Made by a program: the position numbers and the translations under genes
The notes under the pieces: generated by a model
What the model saw: the letters and a program-made list of their open reading frames with translations, nothing else
Told to the model about the DNA's origin: nothing
The model's database searches: none
Origin: Takakia lepidozioides
Taxonomy: Eukaryota > Streptophyta > Takakiopsida > Takakiales > Takakiaceae
Reading direction: 5' to 3'
DNA: 64,000 bases
Assembly: GCA_030704615.1 (NCBI GenBank)
Contig: CM060731.1
Location: 69,606,756 to 69,670,755, forward strand
Part shown: positions 21,701 to 32,600 of the stretch, one piece after another
How the letters are laid out: each line of letters opens with the position of its first letter
Position numbering within the stretch: the stretch's first letter is position 1

Positions 21701-22829
21701 ATGAGGGATCTCCTCGGATGTGGAAGGAAGAGGAGGATGCACGAACCAAAGAAATCGTTTTGCCCAAAAAATTGAAGAGGGTAAAATTGCCGACCTTGGT
21801 GATTGAGCAAGCGCATGACTTCATACTGAAGAACACCCCATCAATACATGAGTGGGAGGCAAGATACAATAATCTTGTTCAGCAACGAGAGGAGGAGACG
21901 CTTGCATGGAGGCGGAACCATCCAAGGCCGGTTACTAGACGCCCACAACGAGGAGCGGGCCGCCGGAATGTTCATTCATAAAATTTGCCCATGGAATTGC
22001 AGCCTCTAAGTTCATTCCAATACTGGCTTCGAGCTTCAGTTTATGACGCCGTTGCTCAAAGAGAGGTGGTTTCAGATTTGGTGCAAGACATTGCAAGAGG
22101 CCCCTCTCAATTCGCGACCTCATACACGGCGGTTTGGGTTCACGGTCGTCATTTCCGCATTCGTGCTCTTGACATGAAGCGCAAAACAACCTTTGATTCT
22201 GGCTTGTGTGCCACATATTGGCAAGACTCCGTGTGGGGCAAGGGAGATACACGACCTGCTATGAGCAAACTTGAGTACATTGGAGAGCTTGAAAGCATAC
22301 TCCAACTTTAGTATATAAGGTACCGGCCTCTTCTCTTCAAGGGAAGGTGGTTCCAGCCACATCTTGTGAGGCCCTCCGCAACACTAGTGCAAGATGATTG
22401 TGGTTTCATGCGCGTCAATGCAGATAGGCTCAACCCTACTCATCGTCCCTCCGATAAGCTTTTTTCACGGCCATGCTTTTTTGTGCATGCTCAGCTAAGA
22501 GAAAGATGTATCTATCATGGTCTCGGATCTCCATGGGGTGAGGCAATTGCGGTGGATAGAGAGACTAGTCATAATGATGCTGATGATGGAGGTTGGGTAG
22601 AGGGGCTAAAGGATGATGACGCCCCGGACAATGCATCCTGGACCCTATACTAGAAAATACGGATGTTGGAGAAGGAGACGAAGACACAACCATTGACAAC
22701 GAGGTGGAGGATGATTCGGAGGTGCCTTTTGAGGGCCGGACCATTTATGACGATGACTCTGATGACCAAGAAGACTTGCAGCTTGATGAGGATGAAGAGG
22801 CTCCGGATGATGATGTTCCAGTTGATTAG
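18763..22829 (+). pseudogene. CACTA transposase (TNPD/Transposase_21 type) with C-terminal domain
   Basis: This enzyme cuts and moves CACTA elements. In order: an acidic N-terminus (TVTDDDDDDSDTDTDTDN), a segment ending TPLYEGQK, GMGYKIFHACPC and HLTKCPKCKKDRYRDD (zinc-binding region, about 19265-19370), GFSSDGVNPFSVQS and TMVNYNIPPYLSIKKGHIM (about 19820-19945), LVDELKELW and GILLWTMHDYPG, GYHACLHCGDDLDAHSSRHL (20510-20570), VPGMKRLSNLYELPYW, LLDPMHIEKNV, LKSHNYHNLLQDILPIAVRG (about 21277-21338), HPSFFDIQVHLVVHLVEEAS and PEGSMAEGYMLQEAMFYC. A further domain (22020-22650) has SPWGEAIAVDRE, and the frame ends with an acidic tail, stop at 22827-22829. There are many frameshifts and stops and at least one intron-like gap (about 20870-20950). 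Non-functional as it stands. Confidence 0.85.
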
Positions 22830-23120
22830 ACACAAAATCAAAGCTACATAACAATTCTCGCACCGAATTGGACCCATCCCTTTGATTGATTGTACATGTA
22901 CATGCATATTGTACTTTATTTCTATGATTCATCAAATATGGCTGTGGCTGGAAGTCTTTTAAGAAAGAAGACAGAGACAATGAATATGTTGGAGCAATAC
23001 ATACAGATGTGGTATCAAGAGAATTATCAAAATGAATGTCACAATCTACAAGAAGGTCCACAACAACAAGCTAAACCATAAAGAAAACAAACACCCCTAC
23101 CCAAGTACCATATGAAAAAA
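22830..23120. other. CACTA 3' non-coding region
   Basis: Between the transposase stop and the right subterminal repeats. No gene is seen; an A run lies at 23117-23127. Confidence 0.5.
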
Positions 23121-23124
23121 AAAA

Positions 23125-23721
23125 AAACTAAGAACCCCCAAAGGCCCTAAACCTAAACCTAAAAAGCCCTGCCGTCGCCTCCTGCGACCCCCACGCGTTG
23201 CAAACTATGATGCATTTTCTTGGATTTATGAGGACGGGGGTCGCGGACAGCCGTTGCAAATTGTGACATGTTTTTTTTTGTTTTGAAAGAATAGGGCAGC
23301 CGGGCAGTTTGCGACGCCCGGCCGTTGCAGGGGTCTTTTCCCCTTCATGCCACCATGCGATGGTCAGGCGTCGCAAGAAAGGGCTGCATTGAAAGAAATG
23401 GCAAGGTTTTTTTTTTTTTTGTTTTTTTTTTTTTTTTCCGGCGTGCGACGACCGGCCGTCGCCAAAAAGGGCTGCCTTATCCCTTCACTGGGGGCGACGC
23501 TTAGGCGTCGCACGGAAGGGCTGCCATTTTCCCTTCATCACTCCGTCCGTACGGCGGCCAGGCGTCGTCACCTGCCCCGGCGCCAGGTTTCACTCCCGCG
23601 GGGTTTGGCTGCGACGGCCCGGCGTTGCAAACACGCTCCGCGGGGTTGGCGTCGCACCCTCGGCGCCGCGCGGGTGGTGGGGGCGCGGCTGGCGTCGCAA
23701 ACCCCCCCCATTTCTGTAGTG
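23125..23721. repeat. CACTA right subterminal repeats and terminus
   Basis: About ten copies of CGTCGC/GCGACG-type units (e.g. GTGCGACGACCGGCCGTCGC near 23442), two poly-T runs (about 23406-23438), and the terminus GTAGTG at 23716-23721. Confidence 0.85.
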
Positions 23722-25276
23722 CATGGTGAAGTATTTTTCCACGCAGCCTAAGTTGTCCCCAAAACAAATTAGGTGGCAAAACACTTTGGCACTGTTCGAC
23801 GTGGATATCCAATACAAACCAGGACGAGACAATGTGGTGGCCGATGCTTTAAGTAGAAAGCAACAGCTCATGTTGGTGTACAAGGGTGAGACGACGCTCC
23901 AAAGGAAGATCCGGAAGGCTTACCGGAAGGATGAGATGGCGAAGTCCGTGATGCGGGACTTGGGGATGGGGGTTAAATCGCAGTTTCACTTGCAAAATGG
24001 ACTGCTATGGTATAAGCAAAAGCATCTCTACGTGCCGAAGGGAGGGATCAGAGATAGCCTCTTGAGAGAATGCCATGAGGGAGGAGGCCGAGGAGTATGT
24101 CAAGACATGCACCACATGCCAACAAAACCAGAGCGAGTACAAAAGCAAGCGGGGCTGTTACAACCCTTGCCGATTCCAGAGGGGTCTTGGGAAAGTGTCT
24201 CGATGGATTTCATGACTGCGTTGTCGCTGTCAAAAGGATTCGATGCAATCATGGTGGTGGTGGATAGGTTCAGTAAAATGGGCCATTTCATTCCCACCAA
24301 GGAGACGACAACGGCGCAAGAGACGGGACGGCTTTACTTCGCCCACGTCTTCAAGCATCATGGACTCCCGAAGGATATTGTCTCGGACCGTGATCCAAAG
24401 TTTACAAGTAAATTTTGGAGGGCATTTTGGAAGAAGATGGGAACGAGGCTCAAGATGAGCAGCGCCTTCCGACCTACGACAGACGGCCAAACGGAAAGGG
24501 TGAATTCCGTGGTGAAGCAGATCTTACGGAATTACGTGTCGGCAGACCAATCGGACTGGGTGGAACACTTGGATGCGGCAGAGTTCTGTTGTAATAACAC
24601 AAAACACTCCGCAACGGGAGTTTCCCCTTTCGTATTGGTCTATGGAAAAGCACCTCTGGTGCCGACAAGTTGGGCCGCCCAGGACGTTGAGGAACCGGCA
24701 GCAGCAACGGTACTGGAAGAACGCGAGCGTTTGTTGAAGCTCGCAAAGTACAACATTGCCAAAGCTAGGAAACGGTATGAAAGGCAGGCGAATCGGAAGC
24801 GGAGGAAAGTTAAGTTTGAGGCAGACATGGAGGTGTGGTTGAACATCAAGAATTTTTGACTACCTCCGGAAATGAGTCCGAAGTTCGTACCTCCGTATGC
24901 GGGTTCCTTTCGTATCCGGAAGGTTATGAATGAGGATGTGTATGAATTGGAGCTGCCGGCAAATAGCAAGGTGCATCTGGTATTCCACGTCTCTTTTCTG
25001 AAGCCTACTTCAAAGATGAAGCGCGTCCGAATCGGCATCAAGTGTTGCGTCCGCCACCTGTGCTGTTGGACCATGAAAATGAACCTGAGTACGAGGTGGA
25101 GGCAGTGCTTAAGTCGAAGAGGTTCAAGAATCGAGAAACGGAGTATCTCGTGAAATGGAAGGGCTATCATCATGTAGAGGCATCTTGGGTGCGTGCCTCA
25201 GAAATGGGAAACGCCACATAGTATTATCCCCCAGGAACTATGCCCTCAAGACTGATCCCGGGCCTCCAGCTGATGG
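23722..25276 (+). pseudogene. Chromovirus pol 3' part: RNase H end, integrase, chromodomain
   Basis: It begins inside RNase H (VKYFSTQPKLSPKQIRWQNT, then IQYKPGRDNVVADALSRK). The integrase core is well preserved: SVSMDFMTALS (first Asp), DIVSDRDPKFTSKFW (second Asp) and TTDGQTERVNSVVKQ (Glu), the DDE triad that joins element ends to target DNA. The N-terminal HHCC zinc site is damaged by a deletion and frame change near 24075-24130 (YVKTCTTCQQNQ is out of frame). A stop at 24857 follows EVWLNIKNF. The chromodomain is encoded at about 25084-25221 (EYEVEAVLKSKRFKNRETEY, then LVKWKGYHHVEASW), ending in TAG at 25219-25221; it targets integration by binding histone marks. Protease and reverse transcriptase are missing. 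This part joins gag at 7011-8122 as one element. At about 25276 it is cut by an inversion breakpoint. Confidence 0.9.
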
Positions 25277-25764
25277 CTGTTGGTGTGATGTCATGCTCTT
25301 GACTCATAGAGAGGAAGTAGTGATGGCATTCATCCACCAGGCCCATGTGGCTGCATGTAGAGAGCACTCCAATAAATGTGACATCATTTGGTTTTACCTT
25401 TTCCCTGAGCATCTGTTGAAATAGTTGCAGGGCTTCCTTGCCATGCCCATGCTGAGCATATCCGGTGATAATTGCAGTCCATGAGATCACATTGCGTTGT
25501 GCAATTTTATCAAACACTTGTTGTGCATCCTGCATGCTCCCACACCTGGCGTACATGTCGACAAGGGCATTCCCCACTCGGTCATCTGCCTCGCATCCAG
25601 CTTTGAGAACATGTCCATGTACCCCCTTGCCCTCTTCCAAGGCTGCTAAGCTGGCACGACCACCAAGGATGCTAATGAAAGTGACCCCATCAGACTCCAT
25701 GCCTTCTTTTTGCATTTGCTGAAAGATCTCTAATGCCTGAGCACCATGCCCTTGCTGAGCAAAT
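25277..25764 (-). pseudogene. PPR protein, middle part (piece 3 of 4), inverted
   Basis: Minus-strand PPR units in good condition: QQGHGAQALEIFQQMQKEG, VTFISILGGRASLAALEEGK, VGNALVDMYARCGSMQDAQQ, VISWTAIITGYAQHGHGKEA and VTFIGVLSTCSHMGLVDE, ending at HDITPTA. The next residues of a PPR-E protein ([12 protein letters not shown]) are not here but on the plus strand at 40511. The upstream end is cut within AGF|AQQ by the LTR of the Tat-like element, and the rest of that unit lies at 38755-38839 (-). The intact frame over about 160 codons suggests the insertions and inversion are younger than the damage in piece 1, or that this part simply escaped mutation. Confidence 0.9.
25760..25764 (+). repeat. 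Target site duplication, left, of the Tat-like element
   Basis: CAAAT directly before the LTR, repeated exactly after the 3' LTR at 38755-38759. Confidence 0.95.
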
Positions 25765-26689
25765 TGTTAGAGGACTGTCGGGGACTTAGACACTTATACG
25801 GGATCTGTAGGGTACCCTTAATTTTTGCACAGACTGAGACCAACAGGAGCCTTAGGGGTGACAGCAGCGCACTGTAGAGGGGGTCGTCACAGCCAACACA
25901 GCCAACACAGCCCGTCACAGTCGTCACAGACACACACAGCCACAGCCAACACAGCCCGTCACAGTCGCCACAGCACAGACACAGCCGACACAGCACAGAC
26001 ACAGCCACACAGCGTCACAGTCACAACACGCACAGCCACAGTTTCACACAGTCACAGCTTGACACAGCTGTCACGATCATAGGGAACGAAGAGTAGGACA
26101 GGGAACGACTGTGGGGAACAACACCTGCGAAGGGAACATGTTAGTTCACAGACGACGGTTAGTGAGGGAAACGGTTAGAACCGCGGATAGGAAGATAAAG
26201 GGAGAAACGGGGAATTGAGGGACATCATTCGGAGGAGGACTTCTTGGTGATAGAGGAGAGGGGATCGGAGAGATGAGGAACGGAAGTGAAGATAGAGAGA
26301 TTGAGTAGATGCTTGATATATGCAAAGCTGTAGATATTGTAGAGCAGATTAGAGACACAATGGCTTCGGCCTGATACCTGATAAATCATAATCGGATACT
26401 TTACGATACAATCACACTGTGTAGAGAGATCTGAGTGAAGCTGTGGAATGAATGGATGAGTGATGGAATCCAATAGATTGATAAAGCAAACTGATACTTA
26501 ATTATCAATGGTAAGGTAGCTAACATGAATACCAAAGGGAAACAAATAGGAAACACCCCCATGATACACTAGCTGTAGGTCATGACTGATTGTTCTGCGC
26601 GGGCTGAGTACTTAGAGATTTCCAACTCTTTCTTCTTGGAGTTTCCGCCTCGAATAGCGAAGGGATGGGTGAGTAAAAGCCGCGCGACA
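25765..26689 (+). repeat. 5' LTR of the Tat-like element
   Basis: TGTTAGAGGACTGTCGGGGA ... GCCGCGCGACA, 925 bp. It contains a CACAGCC/GTCACAG short-repeat tract at about 25885-26065 that differs in length and order from the 3' LTR (25 bp shorter overall). Confidence 0.95.
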
Positions 26690-26711
26690 TTTGGCGACCA
26701 TACTGGGGACC
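26690..26711 (+). other. Primer-binding-site-like sequence
   Basis: TTTGGCGACCATACTGGGGA directly follows the LTR. The TGGCGAC start resembles complements of tRNA-Arg or tRNA-Asp 3' ends used by this branch, but the match is partial and the tRNA cannot be named with certainty. Confidence 0.5.
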
Positions 26712-26745
26712 TGGGACATGAACAACCAGATGTGACAGGCATCTG

Positions 26746-27303
26746 GTGGGATCATGGTGGTTGGACATTAAAGAATTTGAAGTGAATCAAATTCCCTGTG
26801 GAACGAAGGAAGAAAGATTGTCCAAACAATTCTTTCAAAGGTTCTTGGAATTGCCAGACGGTTGTAAAGAAAATATTCTTAAACGAGTGCATGATGCTGA
26901 TCCAGAATGGGGTCTGGAGAAAGGAGTGATAAAGATTTATCAGGTAGCCTGTAGAGGAAGAGCACGTTGGTTACCAACATTGGTTTATGTGATAGCATTG
27001 CTATCCATTAAACGAGTAGAGTTTGAAGGCTGGGAAGAAAGAAAGGTGAATGTTTATACTCATATGCATGAAGAGCTTGTACTGGTAAAGAATTGGATTC
27101 CAAAGGATATTTTGTGGATCAAACTCACACCAAGAACAGCTTTTCAGACTTGTTTGCCATATGGTTATATGGTAACGGAGACTTCAAGTATAGCCAAGGG
27201 TGCATTGAAGCTTGAAAGAAACCCAGGCATATACGAGATATTACAGAAGAGAGTTTTGGTTATTGCCACATTAAAAGAAATGAAAGACATGGGACATGAG
27301 TGA
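26746..27303 (+). CDS. Extra ORF before gag (ORF1) of the Tat-like element
   Basis: An open frame of about 185 codons with no clear ATG at its start (the first candidate is GTG), so it may be read after splicing or from another start. Visible features: CGTKEERLSKQFFQRFLELP, KRVHDADPEWGLEKGVIKIY and WIPKDILWIKLTPRTAFQTC. No known domain is recognised. Its stop overlaps the gag start (ATGAGTGA, 27296-27303). Some Tat-branch elements, such as Ogre, carry an ORF of unknown role in this position; homology to it is not shown here. Confidence 0.6.
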   Translation: MGSWWLDIKEFEVNQIPCGTKEERLSKQFFQRFLELPDGCKENILKRVHDADPEWGLEKGVIKIYQVACRGRARWLPTLVYVIALLSIKRVEFEGWEERKVNVYTHMHEELVLVKNWIPKDILWIKLTPRTAFQTCLPYGYMVTETSSIAKGALKLERNPGIYEILQKRVLVIATLKEMKDMGHE

Positions 27304-29603
27304 TGAAAGAGAAGCTAGACGACAGAGATATTCAGCAAAAAGAGAAAGCTATCTGAAAGCTAATTATCCATATCTTTGGGAGAGAGGAATAGACATAGGG
27401 GAATCATCTGGACCTCTCACACCATCAAGATCAAAGCATCACCTATACCGGAAGAACTAGAGTTGGATGCCACTCCTTCTGTTTCTTTGCAAGAAAGATT
27501 AAGGGAATTGGTACAGGAAGATCAATCACGAGGTGAAAGATCTGAGGTACATCCTTGGATAAAAGACTTGACAGAAATCTTTGATAAGAGTTGGCATGGA
27601 ACACCAAAAGCAGGAACTCCAGTTTCTGAAGCAGAAGGTGAAGAAGGAGAAGAGGATGTGGCAGAGCCAACGGAGAGTTCAGACTCTCCAACACCATTAC
27701 AGTTGAGTTACATGAGTGAAGAAGAAACCCAAGGGCAGAACTTGGAGGATGAAAACAGAGAGAAGAAATTAGAAGAGGAAGAATATGAAGAAGTAGACCC
27801 AACAGCTGAGGTTGAGACTACAACCAGGACATCCCAACCCGTTGGACCTGGATCAAGTGGAGCACTTGGATCACAGGCCAACGAAGGTGTCGGCTCAGGG
27901 GATCAGGCGGGCTGCCTGGATCTGGCTCTGGGGGGACAGGGAGTGTGGGAAGTAGTGCAACTGAAGCTGGGAATACTGTGAATATCGTGGGGCCAGAAGC
28001 AGGAGTGCTCAAGGGCCACCACTTGGTGGAAGATCCACCACAAAAACAACAGGTCCAGAAGGACCAGCACCAGCAAGGGTGCCAGCACCTGTCAGTGGGC
28101 AGAAGGTAGGGCCACAGATGGCGTTACAACCAACACGGGCAAAACCACCCTTTCCAATATTCAGGAAAAGGGGATCCCGATGTACACATTAGCCAATTTG
28201 AGCACATGTGTATAGTGAACAATGAGAATGGCGATGATGCCAAGATGAGACTGTTTCCTTGTTCACTTATCAAGAAAGCAAGTGAATGGTATGCAAGATT
28301 CCCTGATAATCATTTCCTAACCTGGAATGGCTTGAATACAGCATTTCGAAATAGGTTCAGGACAAGTAAAACTGAGGATGAAGTGTATGGAAGTTTACAA
28401 CAGCTGAAGCAGAAGAAGCATGAAACTGTTGAAGTATATGGAGAAGATGGAATTGATGATGAAAAAGCTGGCTGCAGTACCAGCACCCGGTTTACAGAAG
28501 ACTTGGTTTGTGAGTGGACTAAGACCAGAGTTGCAAAAGAAAGTGGATATGTTACCCCATAATACAGTGGAGGAGGCATTTGAAACTGCGAACAGAATTG
28601 AGCAATTGGGAATGCTCAGGAGAGAGAAAAAAGAAGATGAGGACTCTGAGGATGAGTCAGATGAAGAAGAAGAGCAAGAACTAAAAAGAAAGAGTAAGAG
28701 AAAGGAGAAGTTGAAGAGGGATAACTATGAAAAAAAATTGGAAGAAATCTTGAAGAAGTATGCCACAGAGGCTGCAACACATTGGAGGAAGGGTGTATGG
28801 TGTGCAAAGTGCCAGATGAAGGCCATACCACCACAGAATGCCACATGAAGGAGAAACACTGTACTATCTGTAAAATGGATAACCATTCTACTGAGAATTG
28901 TTACTACAACAGAAGGACAGCTGCAAGAGAACCTAGGCAAGTAAGGGTGCATCAGGTGCAGCCCCAGCCAAGAAGAAACAATGATCAGGACCACTATGGT
29001 AGGTCTGGTGGTTATAACAATGGCATGGAAGGGAGAGGTAATTCAAGAGGGAATTACCAAGGAAATTCCAGAGGCAACTATCAGGGTAATCCAAGGGGGA
29101 ATTACCAGCCCGGGAATCAGGATTATAGAAATAATCCAAGAACAGACCAAGGGCGAGGACCCAATGGTGAAGAGCTATGTTACTATTGTAATCAGCCAGG
29201 ACATCGCAAGGCAGCCTGTTCATTCTGGATAAGACACCAGAATGAGATGAGAGCTCCTGTGAATGAGGGCCCAGTGGTGGCAGCTCACATGGTTAGGCCA
29301 TGTGTTGTACCAGAAGTAAGTACAATGATAGTAACAAGAAGTAAAGCCAAACTAATACCTCCAGTAGAAGAGGAAGAAGATGAGACTGGAAGTGGCAATG
29401 ATATGCCTGAAGATGAAGAGACTTGGAAAGATGAGAAGGAACTGCACAAGGAAGTGGCAGATACTATAAGGGAAATGCAAAAGAGTACTGATATTCCTGT
29501 GGCAGATTCCTCTGATTCGGATGGAGAAAAAGAAGGAGTGAGGAAGAAAGGAAAAAAGAAGATGCAGACATGCAAAGTAATGAAGAGACTTTGGCTGAAG
29601 TAA
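27296..29603 (+). pseudogene. Gag of the Tat-like element with three zinc knuckles
   Basis: It starts at ATG 27296 (MSDEREARRQRYSAKRESYL), then needs a frame change to continue as PIPEELELDATPSVSLQERL. An acidic stretch (27640-27800) leads to a proline/glycine-rich linker. The retrotransposon gag core at 28140-28560 reads MRLFPCSLIKKASEWYARFP and LTWNGLNTAFRNRFRTSKT. Another frame change at about 28430 leads to LVCEWT/FVSGLRPELQKKVDML. Nucleocapsid: knuckle 1 CAKCQMK-GHTTTEC (with a frame change inside), knuckle 2 CTICKMDNHSTENC, an NSRGNYQG repeat array (29040-29110), and knuckle 3 CYYCNQPGHRKAAC (29178-29219). It packages element RNA. At least three frameshifts. Confidence 0.85.
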
Positions 29604-32600
29604 TATGTCAGACCAAAGCAGAAATTACCATTGGACAGCTATTAGCTGTGGCACCTTATTGTAGGCACAGGCTGTATCAAGCAATCAATCGAATTGCCCA
29701 AGAGACAGGAAACACAGACCTGAACAGCAAGGTGACCAGTTATAATGTGAAGCCGGAAGGGCGAGAACCAGTCATGGACTTTGATGATTCTATGCCAGTA
29801 ATCCAATTGAGAATTGGAAGCACAGAACTAACTGATGTACTGATAGATGGTGGTTCTGGAGTAAATATCATGACAGACCAATTAAGGAAGAAGCTTGGTC
29901 TAAGTAACATGAAACCAGCCCCATTTACAGTAACAATGGCAGATCAAAGAAGTGTACAGCCATTGGGATTAATAAGAGGAGTTAAGATACAGATACAGAA
30001 AATGATCTTTATGATCACAGTAACTGTATTAAATGGATGAAGTCATGGAGGCTTACTCCTTATTATTGGGACGTCCGTGGCTGAAACAGGCCAGGGTATT
30101 CCATGACTGGAATTCTCAGTTACTAACCGTGCATAATGGGATACACGAGATACAAATTACCACAAAGAAATCTAGTAGATTACCTGCTACAAGAAGACCT
30201 CGAGGAGTCAGAGAGTATGACTGGAGAGGAGGACTGGATGAGGAGCAGGAAGCTACCCTATTTGCTGCACACCCAGAGTGGGAGCAGGTTGCAGAGATGC
30301 GGCTGGAAAGCCTAAGTTGTTTGAGAGGTATCTGCTGTGGTGTAGTGACAGCAACACCAACTGAAGAGGAAACCAGCATTTACCCATCACATTTCTATGA
30401 AGAAAGAGAAGGAGAAATAGAAATCCTAGAAGAACCAGCCACTGTGAGCTTACAGGATGAAGGTGACTGGTTGGACAATCACAGCTGATGAGCAGGTGAG
30501 AGAAGTAAATGTGGGAACTAAGGAGGAACCGAGGATGGTGAAAGTAGGAGCTGATTTGGAGCCGGAATTCTTCGAAGAAGCTAAAAGCTTGTTCATCAAA
30601 TACAGAGATGTATTTGCTTGGAGCTATGAGGATCTAAAAGGGATACCACCTGAAGTCTGTCAGCATAAGATTGAACTGGAACCAGGGTCAGTACCAATCA
30701 AGCAGGCGAGGTATAGAATGAATCCCAACTACGCACAGAAGGTTGGAGAAGAGATAAAGAAGTTGGCTGAGGCTAAGTTTATATACCCAATAGAGTATAC
30801 AACTTGGTTGTCACCCATTGTTATAGTTCCCAAGAAGAATGGCAAACTAAGAGTATGTGTGAACTATAAGAAGCTGAATGCTTGTACGAAGAAAGATCCT
30901 TTCCCTTTGCCATTCACAGAAGCAGTATTAGACACTGTGGCAGGCCATGAGATGTACTCATTCATGGATGGCTTCAGTGGTTATAATCAAGTGCAAGTGG
31001 CAGAAGAAGACCAAGGGAAAACAGCTTTCATCACAGACTGGGGGGCTTATGCATACAAAGTCATGCCCTTTGGACTTTGTAATGCACCAGCGACCTTTCA
31101 GAGAGTGATAAGTGAATCTTTTCATGAGTATCTGGATGATTTCATGCAGGTGTTCTTGGATGATTTCAGTGTGTACAGCTCTAAGAATGAGCACTTGCAT
31201 AAATTGGAGTTATGCCTGGCCAGATGCAGGATGAGAGGTCTGGGCCTGAATCCAGAGAAGTGTACTTTCTGTGTGAACTCAGGGGTGCTTCTGGGACACA
31301 TTGTGTGTAAGAAGGGACTCTTGTGGATCCCAGGAAGACAGAGTCCATTAAAGCCTCTCCACCACCAGTGAATGTTAAGAGTTTAAGGAGATTCCTTGGG
31401 CAAACCAGTTATTACAGAAGATTTGTCAAAAGGTATGCACAAATAGCAGCACCATTGAGCAAGCTTCTGAAGAAAGATGCAGTGTTTGCCTGGACAGCTG
31501 AATGTCAACAGGCGTTTGAGGGAACTTACACTGTCAGTAACAACTACACACCTGTGCTGATTAACCCTCACTGGCATGTAGTATTTCATGTTCACTGCGA
31601 TGCATCAGGAGAAGCGTTGGGAGCGGTGTTAGCCCAGAATGTTACAGGGAATATAGATTCACCTGTGTACTATGCTAGCCGGTTGATGAACAGTGCTGAG
31701 AGGAACTATAGCACAACGGAAAGAGAAGCATTGGCAATGATCTATGCAGTGAAGAAATTCAGGCATTACCTATTGGGAAGAAAGTTTATGTTTTATGTGG
31801 ATCACCAGGCTCTGATATATCTGGTGAACAAACCTTTGATAAGTGGAAGGATAGCGAGGTGGTTAATAATCTTGCATGAGTTTGAGTTCGAGGTTATTTA
31901 CAAGCCTGGCCGTTTGCATCTTGTGGCAGATCATTTGTCACGACTAACAACAGGAGAGGCCGCCACAGGAGTGGACGATCAGTTACCTGATGCGAGTTTA
32001 TTTGTAATGGAGGTGCAAGGAAGTGCAGATGAATGGTTAGATTGGCAGTGGCCAATCAGATACTACCTTGCTCATGGTCAGTGCCCACCTAGTTATGGTA
32101 AGGAGCAGAGGAAGAGAATCGCTATCAAAGCTTTACCTTATACTATGGTAGGAAGCAGAATGTATAAGTTAGGACCTGATGGAGTACTAAAACGATGCTT
32201 GTACCACCATGAAGTAAATAAAGTTTTGGCGGAAGTTCATAAAGGAGTGGCTGGAGGTCATTTTGGAGAAGAGACTACCAGTAGAAAGATACTACTCGCA
32301 GGATACTGGTGGCCTACTTTGTTCAAAGATGTACACGTATTGTCAGAAGTGTGATGAATGTCAGAGGCTAGGACCTTTGCAGAGATCTGGAAGGATGGCC
32401 TTGCATCCTACAATGCCTACGGAACCATTTCAGAAATGGGGACTAGACTTTGTTGGACCAATTAACCCACCATCCAAGAATACACGAAACAGGTACATAA
32501 TTACAGCCACTGATTATACTACAAAGTGGGTGGAAGCTAAAGCTTTGAGGGACAACACAGCCAAGTCCACAGCAAGGTTCCTGTACGAGAACATACTTAC

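Larger units (their letters stand above)
15818..23721 (+). mobile_element. CACTA (En/Spm) DNA transposon, about 7.9 kb
   Basis: The right end terminates in ATTTCTGTAGTG at 23710-23721, which on the minus strand reads CACTACAGAAAT. The left end is degenerate (CACTTAGGGG from 15818). Both ends carry subterminal GCGACG/CGTCGC repeats (15848-16065 and 23165-23700), and matching inverted stretches include TTTAGGG..GGGCCTTTTGGG at about 16073-16106 and its inverse at about 23125-23160. Inside are a SET-like ORF and a CACTA transposase, both on the plus strand and both broken. No matching 3-bp target duplication is visible, so the left end may be eroded. The right end abuts the chromovirus RNase H coding sequence. 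Confidence 0.85.

Noticed and set aside
23501-23883. Minus-strand ORFs through the CACTA right end
   Set aside because: They arise from GC-rich subterminal repeats and run across the element boundary.
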